Source of the DNA: Apiospora phragmitis
Lineage: Eukaryota; Ascomycota; Sordariomycetes; Amphisphaeriales; Apiosporaceae
Length of the DNA stretch: 64,000 nt
Assembly (NCBI GenBank): GCA_038363925.1
Contig: JAQQWL010000016.1
Coordinates: 1,240,001 to 1,304,000, forward strand
Reading direction: 5' to 3'
The notes below the pieces were generated by a model. The model searched no databases. It saw only the letters and a program-made list of their open reading frames with translations, and was not told the origin of the DNA. Position 1 is the stretch's first letter. Each line of letters starts with the position of its first letter. Positions 48,199-60,081 of this stretch are shown here, one piece after another. A program made the translations under genes and the position numbers.

Positions 48199-51100
48199 TT
48201 TTAATTACTCTTATTCTTACGAGTTATTACTTAAACCCTCGAGTAATAATATTATAAGAACTATATCTATATCTAGCCTTAGTAATACCGTCCGATAAAA
48301 AAAGATCCTTATCGCCACCTCTAGTACCTCCTAGCGAGACCCTGTTATAAATGTCGATAATAACGATAACGACTACGAGCTTACCCGATAAACGCTGGTT
48401 AAATGAATTAAGGAGCTCGAGTAAAAAAGCGCTAATTACTAGTATTATTACGCACGGCTTAAGAGAGAGCATAACGAGCTCCGGATTAAGGGTACCCTAG
48501 GATAAATATCTTATAATATCGATAAGTTACGCGAAAAAGTACGTTTTTTTTATATAGCTATTAATATTATTTAAACCCTTATTATATTTAAAAAGGGTAT
48601 AAAGATTAATACGTTAATATTATTTAACGGAATAAGCGGGAATTTTTAAAGCTTTTTTATTTAAATTAAAACCTATTAATATTTTTACGAAAAAACGTTT
48701 TAAAACGTTACTTAGCGAGTTATTTACGCTGCCTCCTTTTTTAAAAGTAAGGTACTCGTTTAGTTTAAACCTTACCTAGACGAACTTATAAAAAACGATT
48801 AATAAGTTAAGCTATACCGTACGGAGGTATAACGAATTTTTAAAAATTACGATAGTTTCGAGCAAGTTTTTAAATTATTTTTTTAAAACCTTAATAAAAA
48901 ACGACAGGCGGAAAGGGAACTCGAAACCTTTAAATAAAAGGGATTAGCCGCCTCTTATACCGCCGAATTCCGACGTATTATAATTCGATTAAATTGTATT
49001 AAGGCTACGAAAATTATAATATATTACTAAGGATTAAAGGAGGACGTTAAAAACGAACTTAGCTGATTAGATATTTTAATAACTTTTTTTCGTATATAGA
49101 ACTTATTATTAAGATTAATATTTATATATACGAATGATATTAAGAGAAGTAAGGCGGATTATTACGGTAAATTAATTATATTTAAGTTAATATTAAATGA
49201 TTACGTTAATATAATAATATAGTTATTACTTAAAAGTATTACGGCGTATAGTTATTATAATAAACCTATAGATTTTAACGTTATTAAATTACGATAATTT
49301 AAACAAAAAATAACGCGTTATTTATTATAATTATTAAAAATAAGGATATTATATTTAAAAATATTAAATATGAAGGAAAAACTTTTAATAAGTATTAAAT
49401 AAATAATATATTAATATTATTAAAGTAAAAAATATTTTTATAATAGTTATTAAAAATAGTAACGTTATTATTAAATACGGCAGCCTATTTTAAATAGCTT
49501 ACTATAACGATAAATACGCTTTATACCTAACGGATAAGGAAAGTATTAGATGGTTTTTAAAAACCTTTAAGGGTAGAAGAAATCATAACCGGAGCGTCGC
49601 GATAATACGGAGGGAGTAACCCTTCCTATACGATAATAATAGTAACTTTACGGATAACATTATAAATTAATCAGCGTAACTATTAGACTATAAACGTCTA
49701 ATTAATATATTAATAAAGGAGCTAGTAAATAAAATCGTAAAATTTAAAAACTTAAAGACCGATGGATAGTTAATTATTTTTAATATTTTTTACTTTAACT
49801 TAAAATATTTATATTAAATATTTATTACGGCTAGGTTTAATTAAGGAATTTACGGTAATTATACGGTAAAAAACGATACTCGAATCTCCTCTATATACGA
49901 AAAATATTTTATATTCTTATAAATCTTATACGTATACGATACTTATATAAAATACTTTATAAAGAAACTCGAATACGAATAATTTCCTTAAAGGATTAGT
50001 AAACGACTTATTACGTAACTATATTTTAATTATATTATTAAAAAAATTTAAACGTTAATCCTTAACGAACGGCGTGTATACCTATTAATATAAAAAAATT
50101 TATAGTAGCTACGATAGTGTTACTTAGAAAGATAAGATTAGAAGGAGTGTTTCGAAGATCGATACCTTAAATACGCCTGGGAAAAATCGCGAGCTTATAA
50201 ACGTCTAAAAGAAAACGATTAACGCTTTTAAGATATATAAGTATATACTTAATAAGAAAACCCTATTAATATATTAAAAAATTTATAAAACGTTTATAAA
50301 TTATCGCGAACTTAATAAACTTTCGAATCACTCGAAAAACTCGAGTTTTAAGTATTAAGGATAGTATTTCGTACAGGGAAGGGTATAGAAACACTTCCGC
50401 CGATATATTAAAAAACGCCCTATAAAGAATAAAAGAAATAATAATAACGATACGAGGATCGATCGTAAGAGATTATTAATTACCTATAGGAGTAGCGTTT
50501 AAAAAATAAACGCCGCTTATTATAAAAAGACGATAATAAGTAAATTAAAATAGGTCCCTATATTAAATAACGGATAATCGAGCTATTTATAAATATATTA
50601 TATTAGTAATAAGTATAAAAAAAGTTTATATTAAAGCGTTACTTGATAGCGAAGCGTAAAGAAATTATATTTCATTATGAATCGTTAACCGCCTTAAACT
50701 CGAATAATAAGAAAAAAACGCTTTATACCGATTTAAAACCGTCGATAAAGGATTTATAACTTATAATGATAAAGAAGTACGGAAGGAAGTCGTAAACCTT
50801 TCGGTTAATATCGGAAAACGCTATAAACGAATTACGTATAATATTATAAACGTCGTAAGATACGATATAATTTTAAAAATACCTTAATTACGGGTAAATA
50901 ATTTTAAAATTAATTAAAAAATAGGCTAACGTTAATAAAATATATTAAAAAAAGATTTAATTAATAAATAACAGTTTAAAAAACGATCTTTTAATAAATT
51001 TAAAGTTTTTAATGTATATATTATTATTAAAAAACTTAAGCCGAATATTATAACGATTATATTAAAAGAGTACCGGTAATTCGAAGCTTTTTTTAATAAG

Positions 51101-51515
51101 AAATTAAAAATAGGCTTACTATTTTATATATAATGAAATTATAAAATACCTTTTAAAAATAAGAAAGAACCCTTATTTATATTTATATATAAACTTAACC
51201 AGGAGTATAAATAAGCTTTAAAAGAGTATATTACGGAGAATCTCGAAAAAGGAGTTATATAACTATTTATATTATTAGCAAGCTTCCTTATCCTCTTTAT
51301 TTCGAAAAAGAGTAAGGACGAGAAACTTAAGTGGCGTATATGTATCGATTATTAAAAGCTTATCGAAATCATTATTAAGAACCGGTACCTTTTATTTTTA
51401 ATTAGCGATTTACGAAATAAATTATTATACGTTAAAATTTTTATAATACTCGACCTCCTTAATATATATAACTTAATCCGAATTAAAGAAGGAGAGAAAT
51501 AGAAAACCGCGTTTT

Positions 51516-51645
51516 TATTACAGTGTATGTGGACTAACCACTACGCTACAAAGCAAAAGCTTCGGAAATGACTCTTCGGGTTATTTCTGTCCAATTCTAC
51601 GCCTTAAGTGCTACCCCGCGGGGGACCAACCCGCCGATCGTAACA
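51516..51645 (-). repeat. miniature element LTR, left copy, nearly unmutated
   Basis: It starts tattacagtgtatg and ends gatcgtaaca. It keeps the C and G bases that the right copy has lost at 30 positions. An A-box-like sequence lies within it on the minus strand, 51547-51537 region. Confidence 0.9.
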
Positions 51646-51807
51646 CTATACCCTCTCTTTAAAGGTATGCCCTTATACTTAAAGCGATAAACCCTTAATA
51701 TTATATAATTTACTTAAGCTCGGTATAGAAAAACTCTAAAGCTTTTACACGGGTAACCAGTCCGTACAAAGCCTTACCTGCTTACTAACGATCTTGCCTA
51801 GGTAATT

Positions 51808-51914
51808 AAAAAGAGCTCTTATTTAATAAGTATAAGAATCGAACCTACGTCTCTTATTTAATAAAGGCGAAAAGTTATTATATTATAATATATATAAATT
51901 AATTACTACGTTAT
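51808..51914 (-). ncRNA. tRNA-like (pol III type) sequence inside the miniature element
   Basis: On the minus strand the right LTR has an A-box-like segment at about 51914-51903, whose unmutated partner in the left LTR reads TAGCGTAGTGG, a full match to the tRNA A box. About 57 nt downstream is GGTTCGATTCT (51845-51835), one base off the B box and able to form a T-arm-like stem with flanking bases. TTTTT at about 51812-51808 follows, a pol III-type terminator. This is the order and spacing of a tRNA gene or tRNA-derived SINE. I cannot fold a complete cloverleaf, so it may be a SINE-like relic rather than a tRNA. Confidence 0.5.
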
Positions 51915-52010
51915 AAAATAAAAGCTTTAAAAATAACTCTTCGGGTTATTTTTATTTAATTTTACGCCTTAAGTATTACCTCGTAAGGGACTAACCCGCC
52001 GATCGTAATA
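51881..52010 (-). repeat. miniature element LTR, right copy, RIP-mutated
   Basis: It aligns gap-free to 51516-51645 over 130 bases with 30 differences, all C-to-T or G-to-A in this copy. It ends gatcgtaata, followed by GTTTT. Confidence 0.9.
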
Positions 52011-54425
52011 GTTTTTAACTAAGTACGAATATTTCGAATATTAAGTTATATTATTTAGCTTAATTAACGTATTAGCTAGCTTTTAATCTATAATTAACTA
52101 TATTTTATAAGAATACCTCGATAAGTTTATTATAATATATCTTAATAATATCTTTATTTATTTCGAGGATAACGAATAGTATCGAGAATATATAAAGCTA
52201 GTATTTCGAAAGCTATAAAACGTTAATCTATTAGTTAATTTAAAAAAGAGCGAATTTTATTAACGATCCGTTATATTCGTAAGATACGTAATATCTTTTA
52301 AAGAAATCCGGATAGAACCTTTTAAAATCTTAATAGTTAGAGAATAGCCTACGCTTATAAGCGTTATAAAAGTTAGATCTTTTTTAGAATTAGTTAATTA
52401 TTACCGGATATTCGTCCCTGGATTTAGCAGGTTAGCGATACTTTTAATGAACCTGATAAAAAAGGACGAATTATTTTAATAAATAGAGAAAAAAGATAAA
52501 GTTTTTTACGATATTAAGGAAAGGATTTTTAACGAACTAGTACTTCGCGTAGTAGACTTATTTAGACTTTTTAAAGTTGAAACCGATATATCGGACTATA
52601 CGATTAGAAGATAATTAAGTTAACGAGATAACGACGAGAAGTTAACGACGAGAAGTCGCACCTTATCGTATTTTTTTTTAAAAAAACTTAACGAATTAGA
52701 ATTTAATTATTAAATTTACGATAAAGAATTAATAGTTATTATTAAAGCCTACGAAGAATAGAAATATTATTTTAATTAAATAATAAAACTAATTAAAATT
52801 TATATTAATTATAAAAACTTTATAACGTTTATTATTATTAAAGAATTAAATAAACGATAAGTATAATAGTTTAAATTCTTTTTAAAATTTAATTTCATTA
52901 TTATTTATTAAAAGGGTAACGAGAACGGTCGCGTCGACGCGCTAAGCCGACGACTAAATTATTAGGAGGAGGTTTCGTTTAAAATATAAACTATTTTTAC
53001 GTATAACTAAGACGGCAACTTTATACCGTTAAAATAATTAAACGTTACGAGCTATGTTTAATATAGCGACGAATAGGTTACTAAGTTTCGGTAATTTAGC
53101 TAGGCCCCCGATTCCGTTAATTATTCCGGGGATCGTCTCGAAGACCGTGACGGCTTTACTTTTTACCGAGATAAGATCTATGTCCCTGAGCAGTATCGTA
53201 AAAACTTTATTAAGAAATTCTACGAGCACCCTGTATACGGATATTAAGGAGTATTTAAAACCTAGAAGCGAATTATTAAGTAATTCGATTACGAAAACCT
53301 CAAGCTAATCGTAGCTAAAATAATTAACGAATGCGACCTCTATAATAAAGCTAACGCCGCCCGATACCGACTATACGGAGAATTATAGCTAATTCCACCA
53401 CTAGATAAGGCGTGGAAAACAATCGCGCTCGATTTTATAATTAAATTACCTTTATCGAAAGAACTATTAACTAAGGTTAGTTACGATAGCATCTTAGTAA
53501 TTACGGATAAACTTATAAAATATACCTATTTCCTGCCGTATAAAGAGTTTAGCGATATTAGCGATCTAGTTTATACCTTCTTCCGTATTATTATTAACTA
53601 GTACGGACTATTAGAAATAATTATCTCCGATCGAGATAAACTATTTATAATAAAATTTTAAAAGTTATTTATAATATAACTCGGCGTTAAGTATAAATTA
53701 TTTATAGCTTATTACCTTTAAATAAATAAGTAAACTAAACGAATAAATTAAACGTTAAAGTAATACTTATATTATTATATTAATTACGAATAAAATAACT
53801 AGGTAATATTATTACTTATAACGTAATTTATATATAATAACGCCGATAACGAGATAACGTATATTTTATTATTTCGGACTAATTATAGGTACGACTTAAA
53901 AATCACCCGGAAACCCCTAGAAAGAAAGTTAGTATTAATCGCGATTATATAAGTCGAAAAATTAAAAGAATTCTAAATTATATTATAATAAAACCTTATC
54001 TTTTTTTAATAACGAATAAAAAAACACGCCGATTAGATAAAGTTAAAAGGATAAACCTTTAAAAAAGGAAAAAAAGCTTACTTCTTACGACGAAATATTA
54101 AAATTAAACGATTAAGTAATAAACTAAATTTTAAAAAGATCGAACTATTTAAAATTATAAAAGTTATTTTAAAAACTAATTATTAATTATTATTACTTAA
54201 AATAATACGGATACACCTTATATTCTATATTTTCTTACTCGAGCTAGCGGTTAAAAAAACCTTAATCAATATGCGGCTAAAAATCGAAATAAATTAATAC
54301 GAGTATAAAATCGATAAAATTATTAATAAAAAAAAGGGATAAAACTTTTAGTACCTCGTTTAATAAAAGGGCTACTTATTAAAAAATAATACTTAAGAAC
54401 TTAAAAAATACTTAACGAATATCGT

Positions 54426-55134
54426 AAAGGAACTCTAAAGGTTTAAAAAAGAGCTCTCTTTATAAAGACTAACGGGCTAGGCTCTAGGAAACCGGCTAGA
54501 CTAAAGAACGATTAATCGATATCCCCAGAAACGCTTAGAGAACATAGGTTACCTAAGATAAAATTCTCTTAGTCAGTAATCGAGAAAGAGATACTATCCT
54601 GCTTATATAGCTCCTATATCCCCCGACGGAACGTTTCCGAACGTTTTTTTATTATAACCTTCTTTATATAATAAAGACGGGCTAGGCGATTTAAAATAAT
54701 AAATAATTATATTTATAATAAGAATAAGGCCTTTTTTATATCTAACTCCTCCGCTTCTAGCTTTTTTTATTAAGTAGCTAGCTTCGTTAAAGCCGACGTA
54801 ATAAAGATATTATTATAAGAACAATTAACTTAAATATACTCCGAGTAACGAGACGATTTTTCGTTTATGCGATAAGCTAAGTTTTAGCGAAAATAACAAG
54901 TATAAGGTATACTAGTTAAATTAACCGTGGATTCTATATTAATAATAAAAGCTAAACGCGTAACAGTTTTTTTTTAACCGAGATTTTTCGATATAATTAT
55001 TTATAATAAATATATATCTTAATAAAAAGAAAATAAAAAAAATAAAAACCTATTACGACTTAATATGCGAGTAATTAAGGGTACTTATAAAATTAATACT
55101 TTAAGGATAAAATAATTAAAAAAAAGGAGGATAG
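54426..55134 (+). pseudogene. Gypsy 5 3' accessory region
   Basis: This is a non-pol segment between the chromodomain-like tail and the 3' LTR. One plus-strand frame reads NVSERFFIITFF, AFFISNSSASSFF, VASFVKADVIKILL and DDFSFMR with Gln/Trp-type breaks. It is shared by elements 1, 2 and 4 but not 3. Function unknown. Confidence 0.5.
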
Positions 55135-55806
55135 TATTATAACCCGACTTAATTATACGGTTAAAAACCCTATTTACCGGCACGAGAATACAATAACTCG
55201 ATCCGGCTACGATATTATAACTAGCGATCGCACCGCTAATTATATTAATATAAACGTAGTTACACTTTAATAACGTATAATAAAATAAGCGGCCTTAGCT
55301 TACGCGGCGATAAAACGAATATAAGTAAATATAATAATAAAGTACGACGAGTTACGTAACGAGCCCCGGAGCGATAAAAGATACGACGCCCGAAGTAAGC
55401 TAACTAAGGTTAGATCACCGTGATCTAAAAGACGGATCACCGTGAGCTAATAATAAGATTATTATAAGCTTATAAGTAATTTAAAGGATTAATAAAGGAA
55501 GAATTAAATATATAATAGAAAATATTTCTTATATATTTTATATAAATATTTTTTATTTTAATATTTAATTTAAGTATTAATTTAAATATTAATTTAACTT
55601 ATTAATAAAATAAATAACTTTAATAACCTTATAATAAATATTTTTAAACCTACGCCCCTTAATTACCTTCGTTTTTATAAGCTATTATTTATTATATCGA
55701 TAAAAGCGGACTTTTATCGCACGTTTAGATACTCTTTCGTATTATTAATATAAACCTTAGTACGTCTTATTAAGTTTCTTTTAGAACCCGGATAGCGTTC
55801 GTTATA
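55135..55806 (+). repeat. Gypsy 5 3' LTR
   Basis: It starts tattataacccgac and ends gcgttcgttata; the next bases belong to a Copia element, not to element 4. Confidence 0.92.
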
Positions 55807-56164
55807 GAGTGTAGGCAGATCTAGAAAGTCGAGGTACGTATCCTGATTGTCTTAATTAAAAGAATCCGCTTCCTTCGAATTTTAAAGCCTTACCCCTTTT
55901 TAGGGCATTTCTATTATTTATGCCGGTGCGTAATAATATAATGAATTTACGTAAAAAGTGACGATATTTAAATTATATATTACGTTCGCTCGTAACCGGA
56001 CTTTTTAATTTTAAAGATAGCGATATCTAAGGGGCATGTTATACGATGGTCTTTTTAGTCCTCCTCGATGTTACCGGTCCTGCTTATTATATAATATATA
56101 TTATTTAGATATGCGTTTATAAAAAAGACTTAATATTTTTATTTTATTAAATAGAGTTAAGTTT

Positions 56165-59100
56165 TATTTCTTTTCGGTCTGCCACGTTTAACGATTCCGG
56201 ACTCGTTATTTATTATATCGATCTTTATAACGTTCTCGTTTTATCTTTTAACGTTAGTTCGTTTTATTACTCGGTAGCGGAGTCGTTTTTATACGTGCTA
56301 CGATAAGGAACTTACGATGTCCTTTAGATCCGTAATAGTAATGCCGGGTTTTATATTTTCGTAGAATATAACGTGTGGTATAGTTAAAAATCTATTACCG
56401 TTTAACAGCTATACGATATAGTTCGTTAACCTTTTATAGCTAATAAATATCGCTTAGACTCTTCTCGACTTTATTTTCTCGGCTTTAACCCTTTTTTTTA
56501 AATCGATTAAAGCGATACACTTAGTGTTAATAATACGTAGTTTCTTATAGTCGGGCTTAGCTTACGAAGCTTTTATTTTTTCCTTAAATACCTCGTTAAA
56601 AGTAATAGGCCTTATAGACTAAGCCGTTTTATTTAAAGTATATAATATAATACTTATAATATAAGACTAGAAATACGTTAAGATCCTTAATTATAGGTAC
56701 GTAGCTTTAGCTTTATCTTATATAAATCGGATATAGCGTTCCGGTATATCGTTTTAATACTAGTTATAAAAAGAGGACGTATATAACTTAATCCCTTTAC
56801 TTTTATAATAACTACCGATTACCGTTATAACGAATTCGCGGCCGCCGTCGGTATAAAAGGTTTAAATTAACCTTTATCGGCTTAAGTAGTCCTTCGGTAA
56901 CGTTGCTAGCTTAGCGATAATCTAGTCGAGATACCTTATAAGGTCGCGTGCGACCTCTTCCTTAGTTTTATAGTCGTTATACTTTTTATAACGGCTAAAC
57001 CTGTTAATTATAAATAAGTAATAGCGTTTCTTATCGATTAATATAAGCTTAACCTCTTTTAAATTTACTTATATAATCTCTTTTATATAATAAGCTAATC
57101 GTTATATATTTTTCGAAATAACCTTCTATATCTTCGCTATGTCGTAGGTAATATAATATAGCTTCGTAACTTTTTTTTCTTTAAGGTCGATTCTTTTTAT
57201 AGCGGGATTATTTTAATTAGCCGGTTATAGCTTAAGTGGTATAATCGTTAATATTATAAAGTTTTTTTTTTATAACTCTTTCTCGTTAAATATTAATCGC
57301 GGGCGATTAATATTTTTTTCTTTTTCTTAGCTAGTAGATATATTAGCCGCTAGCTGTTAATTTTAGTTTATGAAATCTTTAGCTTGCTATAAAAAGAATC
57401 CCTTTTTCTATACGTCGATCTAGGCTAATTCCTCGCCCTTATAGTTTTATAAACTAGTTTTTTAAAAGGTTCCGTTACTTTTATATTATTATTCGCCCGA
57501 AACGATTTTTAAGGGGAGCCCTAAGACGTATAGTTTAAACCGAATATTAATCGTGTTAGTTTTTACGCTGTTTTAAAGTTTTTATCTAAAGGTTTTTATA
57601 TACGTAGCTTTTACTAAGTCACCACCGGTCGTAATAGTATAATCTCTCTCCGTAATATCGACGACGCTCTTTTTAACGAAATCCTTCGTCGAGTTCGTAA
57701 TATCTACGTCGGCTTTAAAATCCTATAAGAGCTTATTTTTATCCGGCGAATATCCGGAATAGATTTAAAGTAGGTAAACCTCTCTATTAGTTCGACTATT
57801 ACTAGGGTTTTTTTTAACTTTAAAGTAAGTAAACTTTTCTGTCGGCTCGACTATTACTAGGGTTTTTATAACTTTAATTAAGAGATTCCGCCTCATTTAA
57901 CGATTAAACGTTTCCGGGCTGTTTTTCTCTTATAGCTTTAACTCGTAACTTATAAAACCGGATAACCTTTTTAAATTTTCTCGGTTTTTTTAATTTCGCG
58001 TTAAATACGTTTAAGTTATAACTAGTATTTTCGAGTCTTACCGGCGGGCTTTAATAACGAGTTACTCTAAACGTAGCATGTTTACTACTTTAAGCTCTAC
58101 TACCCTCTTTAACTTTTTAGGTACTATTCGTCGTACCCCGCTTAAAATAATCTCTCGCGATATATTTATACTTTTAATATTTATAATATAAAGGTCTATC
58201 TTTCTCGTTTTTATTAAAAAGGCGCTTTTTTTACGCGCCGCTTTATTAGCCGCTCGGTTTCGTTTTACCGCCTCTACTTATGTGTACGTTATTTATATCT
58301 TTTTTTTCACGCTTCGAGTTTTTTAGTCCGCGACGAAGTTTACGACTACAAAGCTTAAAGGGAAGGTTTCGTGCCGAAAAGAGGTAACTATCGACGAATG
58401 TTAAAACTTAGCCTTTTTAATAGAGCTTATAAATTAAACTACTTTACATGTTTCGTTTAATATAGCCTTTATAAAAAAAAATTTAAATCGTTAGCTTTCG
58501 TTTTTATTCGTTAACGAAGTTAATTATATCCTTAAGCTTATATTTATAAGCTATAAGCTCTTTTAAAGTAATACCCTTTTAAGCGGTATTAATTTACTTA
58601 TAAATTTCCTTAAACTTAGTAAATATATTAATACCCTTAACTATCCGAGAAATTAAGGCTAATAAAGTAGGCTTTACCGTTCTTTAGATCGCCGCCGTAA
58701 TTTTTATTTTATCCTTCTCTATAAGATATATATCCTTTTAAATACCTATATAACTTAATACTAGCTTAAATATAACGTTATAGTTTTCTTAGTTATCGAC
58801 GCCTTTTAAGAAATATTTTTTATCGAGCTTAACTAATATATTTCGTTATCTTCTCGTAATATAATAATTAACGTTATATAGCCCGTACTCGATTTATAGC
58901 CACGGCCGGGGAATCCGCTTCCCGGCTATTTAAACAAGTCGTAATTAAAAGCTTTTAATAACCCGGGTAATCTTAAACGGTAATAAGAGGATATTTTTTT
59001 TAATCCCTGCTCCTTATTTCGTAATACGTTAAGCTTAGCCGTCGTTAATAAGCTAAAGGCTTTTTTTTAACCTTTAAAAGGTCGCTTTTTTAATTAAAAC

Positions 59101-59500
59101 TTTATACCTTTTCGCTACCGGGGGCATATCCCTTCGGTTACGTTACGCTACCCTAGTCGGTACTCCTAGCTTTAGGTATTTCCCTTTCTTTTAATACGGA
59201 CTATTTTTTATATACGCTTATTTACGTTAAAAGCTAAGTAATCCGCTTATTCGATTTAATCTATTTCTTTTAAAACCGTTAAAACGTATCTACTACGTTA
59301 TAGCTTCGCTATTAATATCTTTTAAATAGTTTAACTAAAAATTACTTCGTTATCTTTGTTACTAAATTTAAAAGGATTTATTCGCTCGCTTAATAAATAA
59401 TTATAGCTACGTCGGAAATAAAAGACTCGAAGTTTTTAAAACTACTAGTTACGTTAATTAATTCCTTCGTCGATATAATTAAGCTTAATAGAAATAGATA
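56165..59500 (-). pseudogene. Copia gag-integrase remnant
   Basis: Read on the minus strand: a Gag-like start ISTKELINVTSSFKNFE near 59480-59430; a zinc knuckle at 58195-58146, where Cys and His positions are now Tyr (YKY, KYKYIARDYF); and a short in-frame tandem duplication near 57764-57872 (KNPSNSR then VYLL, twice). Integrase sequence includes DLIRYLD, then FYTDGGREF (56856-56830) and NGIPERYIRF near 56753-56730, which correspond to the second Asp and the Glu of the catalytic triad. The linker KRGRPKR follows. Stops are of TAA/TAG type. Confidence 0.82.
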
Positions 59501-59577
59501 AACTAAAGGAAAGGTTTAATTAAAAGCTATAATACTACGTCGTATAGTTTAGAGATACTATTATATTAAAAACCGTA

Positions 59578-59663
59578 ACGTACCTCACGGTCTAATTAAC
59601 CACACGGTTTAACTGATCACTAGAAATCTATATAAAAAACGTATGTGCATAACCGTGCACTTT
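59578..59663 (+). repeat. MITE left terminal inverted repeat
   Basis: It begins acgtacctcacggtc and ends accgtgcacttt. The right TIR read in reverse begins acatacctcacggtt. Confidence 0.9.
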
Positions 59664-59925
59664 ACTCGATTATAATTTATACTTTATTAAATTTTAAGGA
59701 TATATTTATTTAAATATAAGAATAATAAAGGTAGTTATATAAGTTTAAAAAGTATTTTATTACGTAAATTATTAAGGAATAATAAAATTATAAGGATTAT
59801 TTTAGCGTACTTTTAAATAATAAGCTTAAATAAATATATATAAAATTAACAAATTCAGTTTTAAAATTAAACTCTTAAATATTATATAGTATTAAAATTT
59901 AGTTTATTTTTAACGTAAATTAATA

Positions 59926-60011
59926 AAAGTGCACGGTTATATATAAAGGTTTTTTATATAAATTTTTAGTGATTAATTAAACCGTGTAGTTAGTTAAACC
60001 GTGAGGTATGT
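59926..60011 (-). repeat. MITE right terminal inverted repeat
   Basis: It is the reverse complement of 59578-59663 with mostly C/T and G/A differences; TA follows. Confidence 0.9.
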
Positions 60012-60081
60012 TACACGCTTTATAATAAGTCTTTAAATAAAACGGTTTCTTAACTAGTTTTTATATTAATTTTATCGCTAA

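Larger units (their letters stand above)
51516..52010 (-). mobile_element. miniature LTR element (TRIM-like) with 130-bp LTRs
   Basis: Two 130-bp direct repeats (51516-51645, 51881-52010) with TG..CA-type ends are flanked by perfect GTTTT duplications (51511-51515, 52011-52015). The total is 495 bp with no coding capacity, which fits a terminal-repeat retrotransposon in miniature. Minus orientation is favoured because the 5 bp inside the left LTR starts a pyrimidine-rich run (ccctctcttt) that reads as a polypurine tract on the minus strand. It interrupts the RT of element 5 cleanly; sequence on both sides rejoins in frame with element 3. It could have been moved by a larger LTR element in trans. 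Confidence 0.9.
48199..54425 (+). pseudogene. Gypsy 5 gag-pol remnant
   Basis: Gag is at about 48220-50500, and the RT KDEKLKW-like segment near 51317-51340 is followed by IDY. The RT frame is interrupted by the miniature element at 51516-52010 and resumes after it. The YLNN-type active site lies near 52135-52150. RNase H is near 52800-52930. The integrase zinc-binding segment is near 53200-53360, where EHPVYGY and ECDLYNKAKAARY can be read. The integrase core carries TKRIN near 53735-53750, and a chromodomain-like tail sits near 54295-54440. A 15-bp tandem duplication (cgacgagaag repeated) lies near 52625-52660. Confidence 0.84.
47537..55806 (+). mobile_element. Ty3/Gypsy element 5, both LTRs, carrying a miniature LTR element
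   Basis: LTRs at 47537-48198 (662 bp) and 55135-55806 (672 bp) enclose plus-strand gag-pol. Without the 495-bp insertion and its GTTTT duplication the element is about 7.77 kb, the full length of the family. There is no target-site duplication: the left flank is ggtaa inside element 4 and the right flank is gagtg inside a Copia element. A purine-rich tract (aaaaaggaggatag) precedes the 3' LTR. Confidence 0.93.
59578..60011. mobile_element. 434-bp MITE with 86-bp terminal inverted repeats
   Basis: The outer 86 bp on each side (59578-59663, 59926-60011) are inverted copies. The element is flanked by TA (59576-59577, 60012-60013), as for Tc1/mariner-type elements. The interior is AT-rich and non-coding. 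Each TIR contains the motif cacggtttaac (or its RIP variant) twice, about 20 bp apart. The TIR differs from that of the Fot1-like element at 41575, so that element is not its obvious source. Confidence 0.9.
55807..60060 (-). mobile_element. Ty1/Copia fragment of a different family, 3' end lost, split by a MITE
   Basis: Minus-strand Copia sequence without reverse transcriptase: Gag starts near 59480, followed by a zinc knuckle, the protease region, integrase, and the GRPKR linker near 56188-56171. It then stops at 55807 against element 5. The expected RT, RNase H and 3' LTR are absent from the window. The right boundary and 5' LTR are not defined, so the end near 60060 is approximate. A MITE (59578-60011) sits in the leader or LTR. 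Confidence 0.78.

Noticed and set aside
55807..55811. A target-site duplication for Gypsy 5
   Set aside because: GAGTG does not match GGTAA on the left even when C-to-T and G-to-A changes are allowed.
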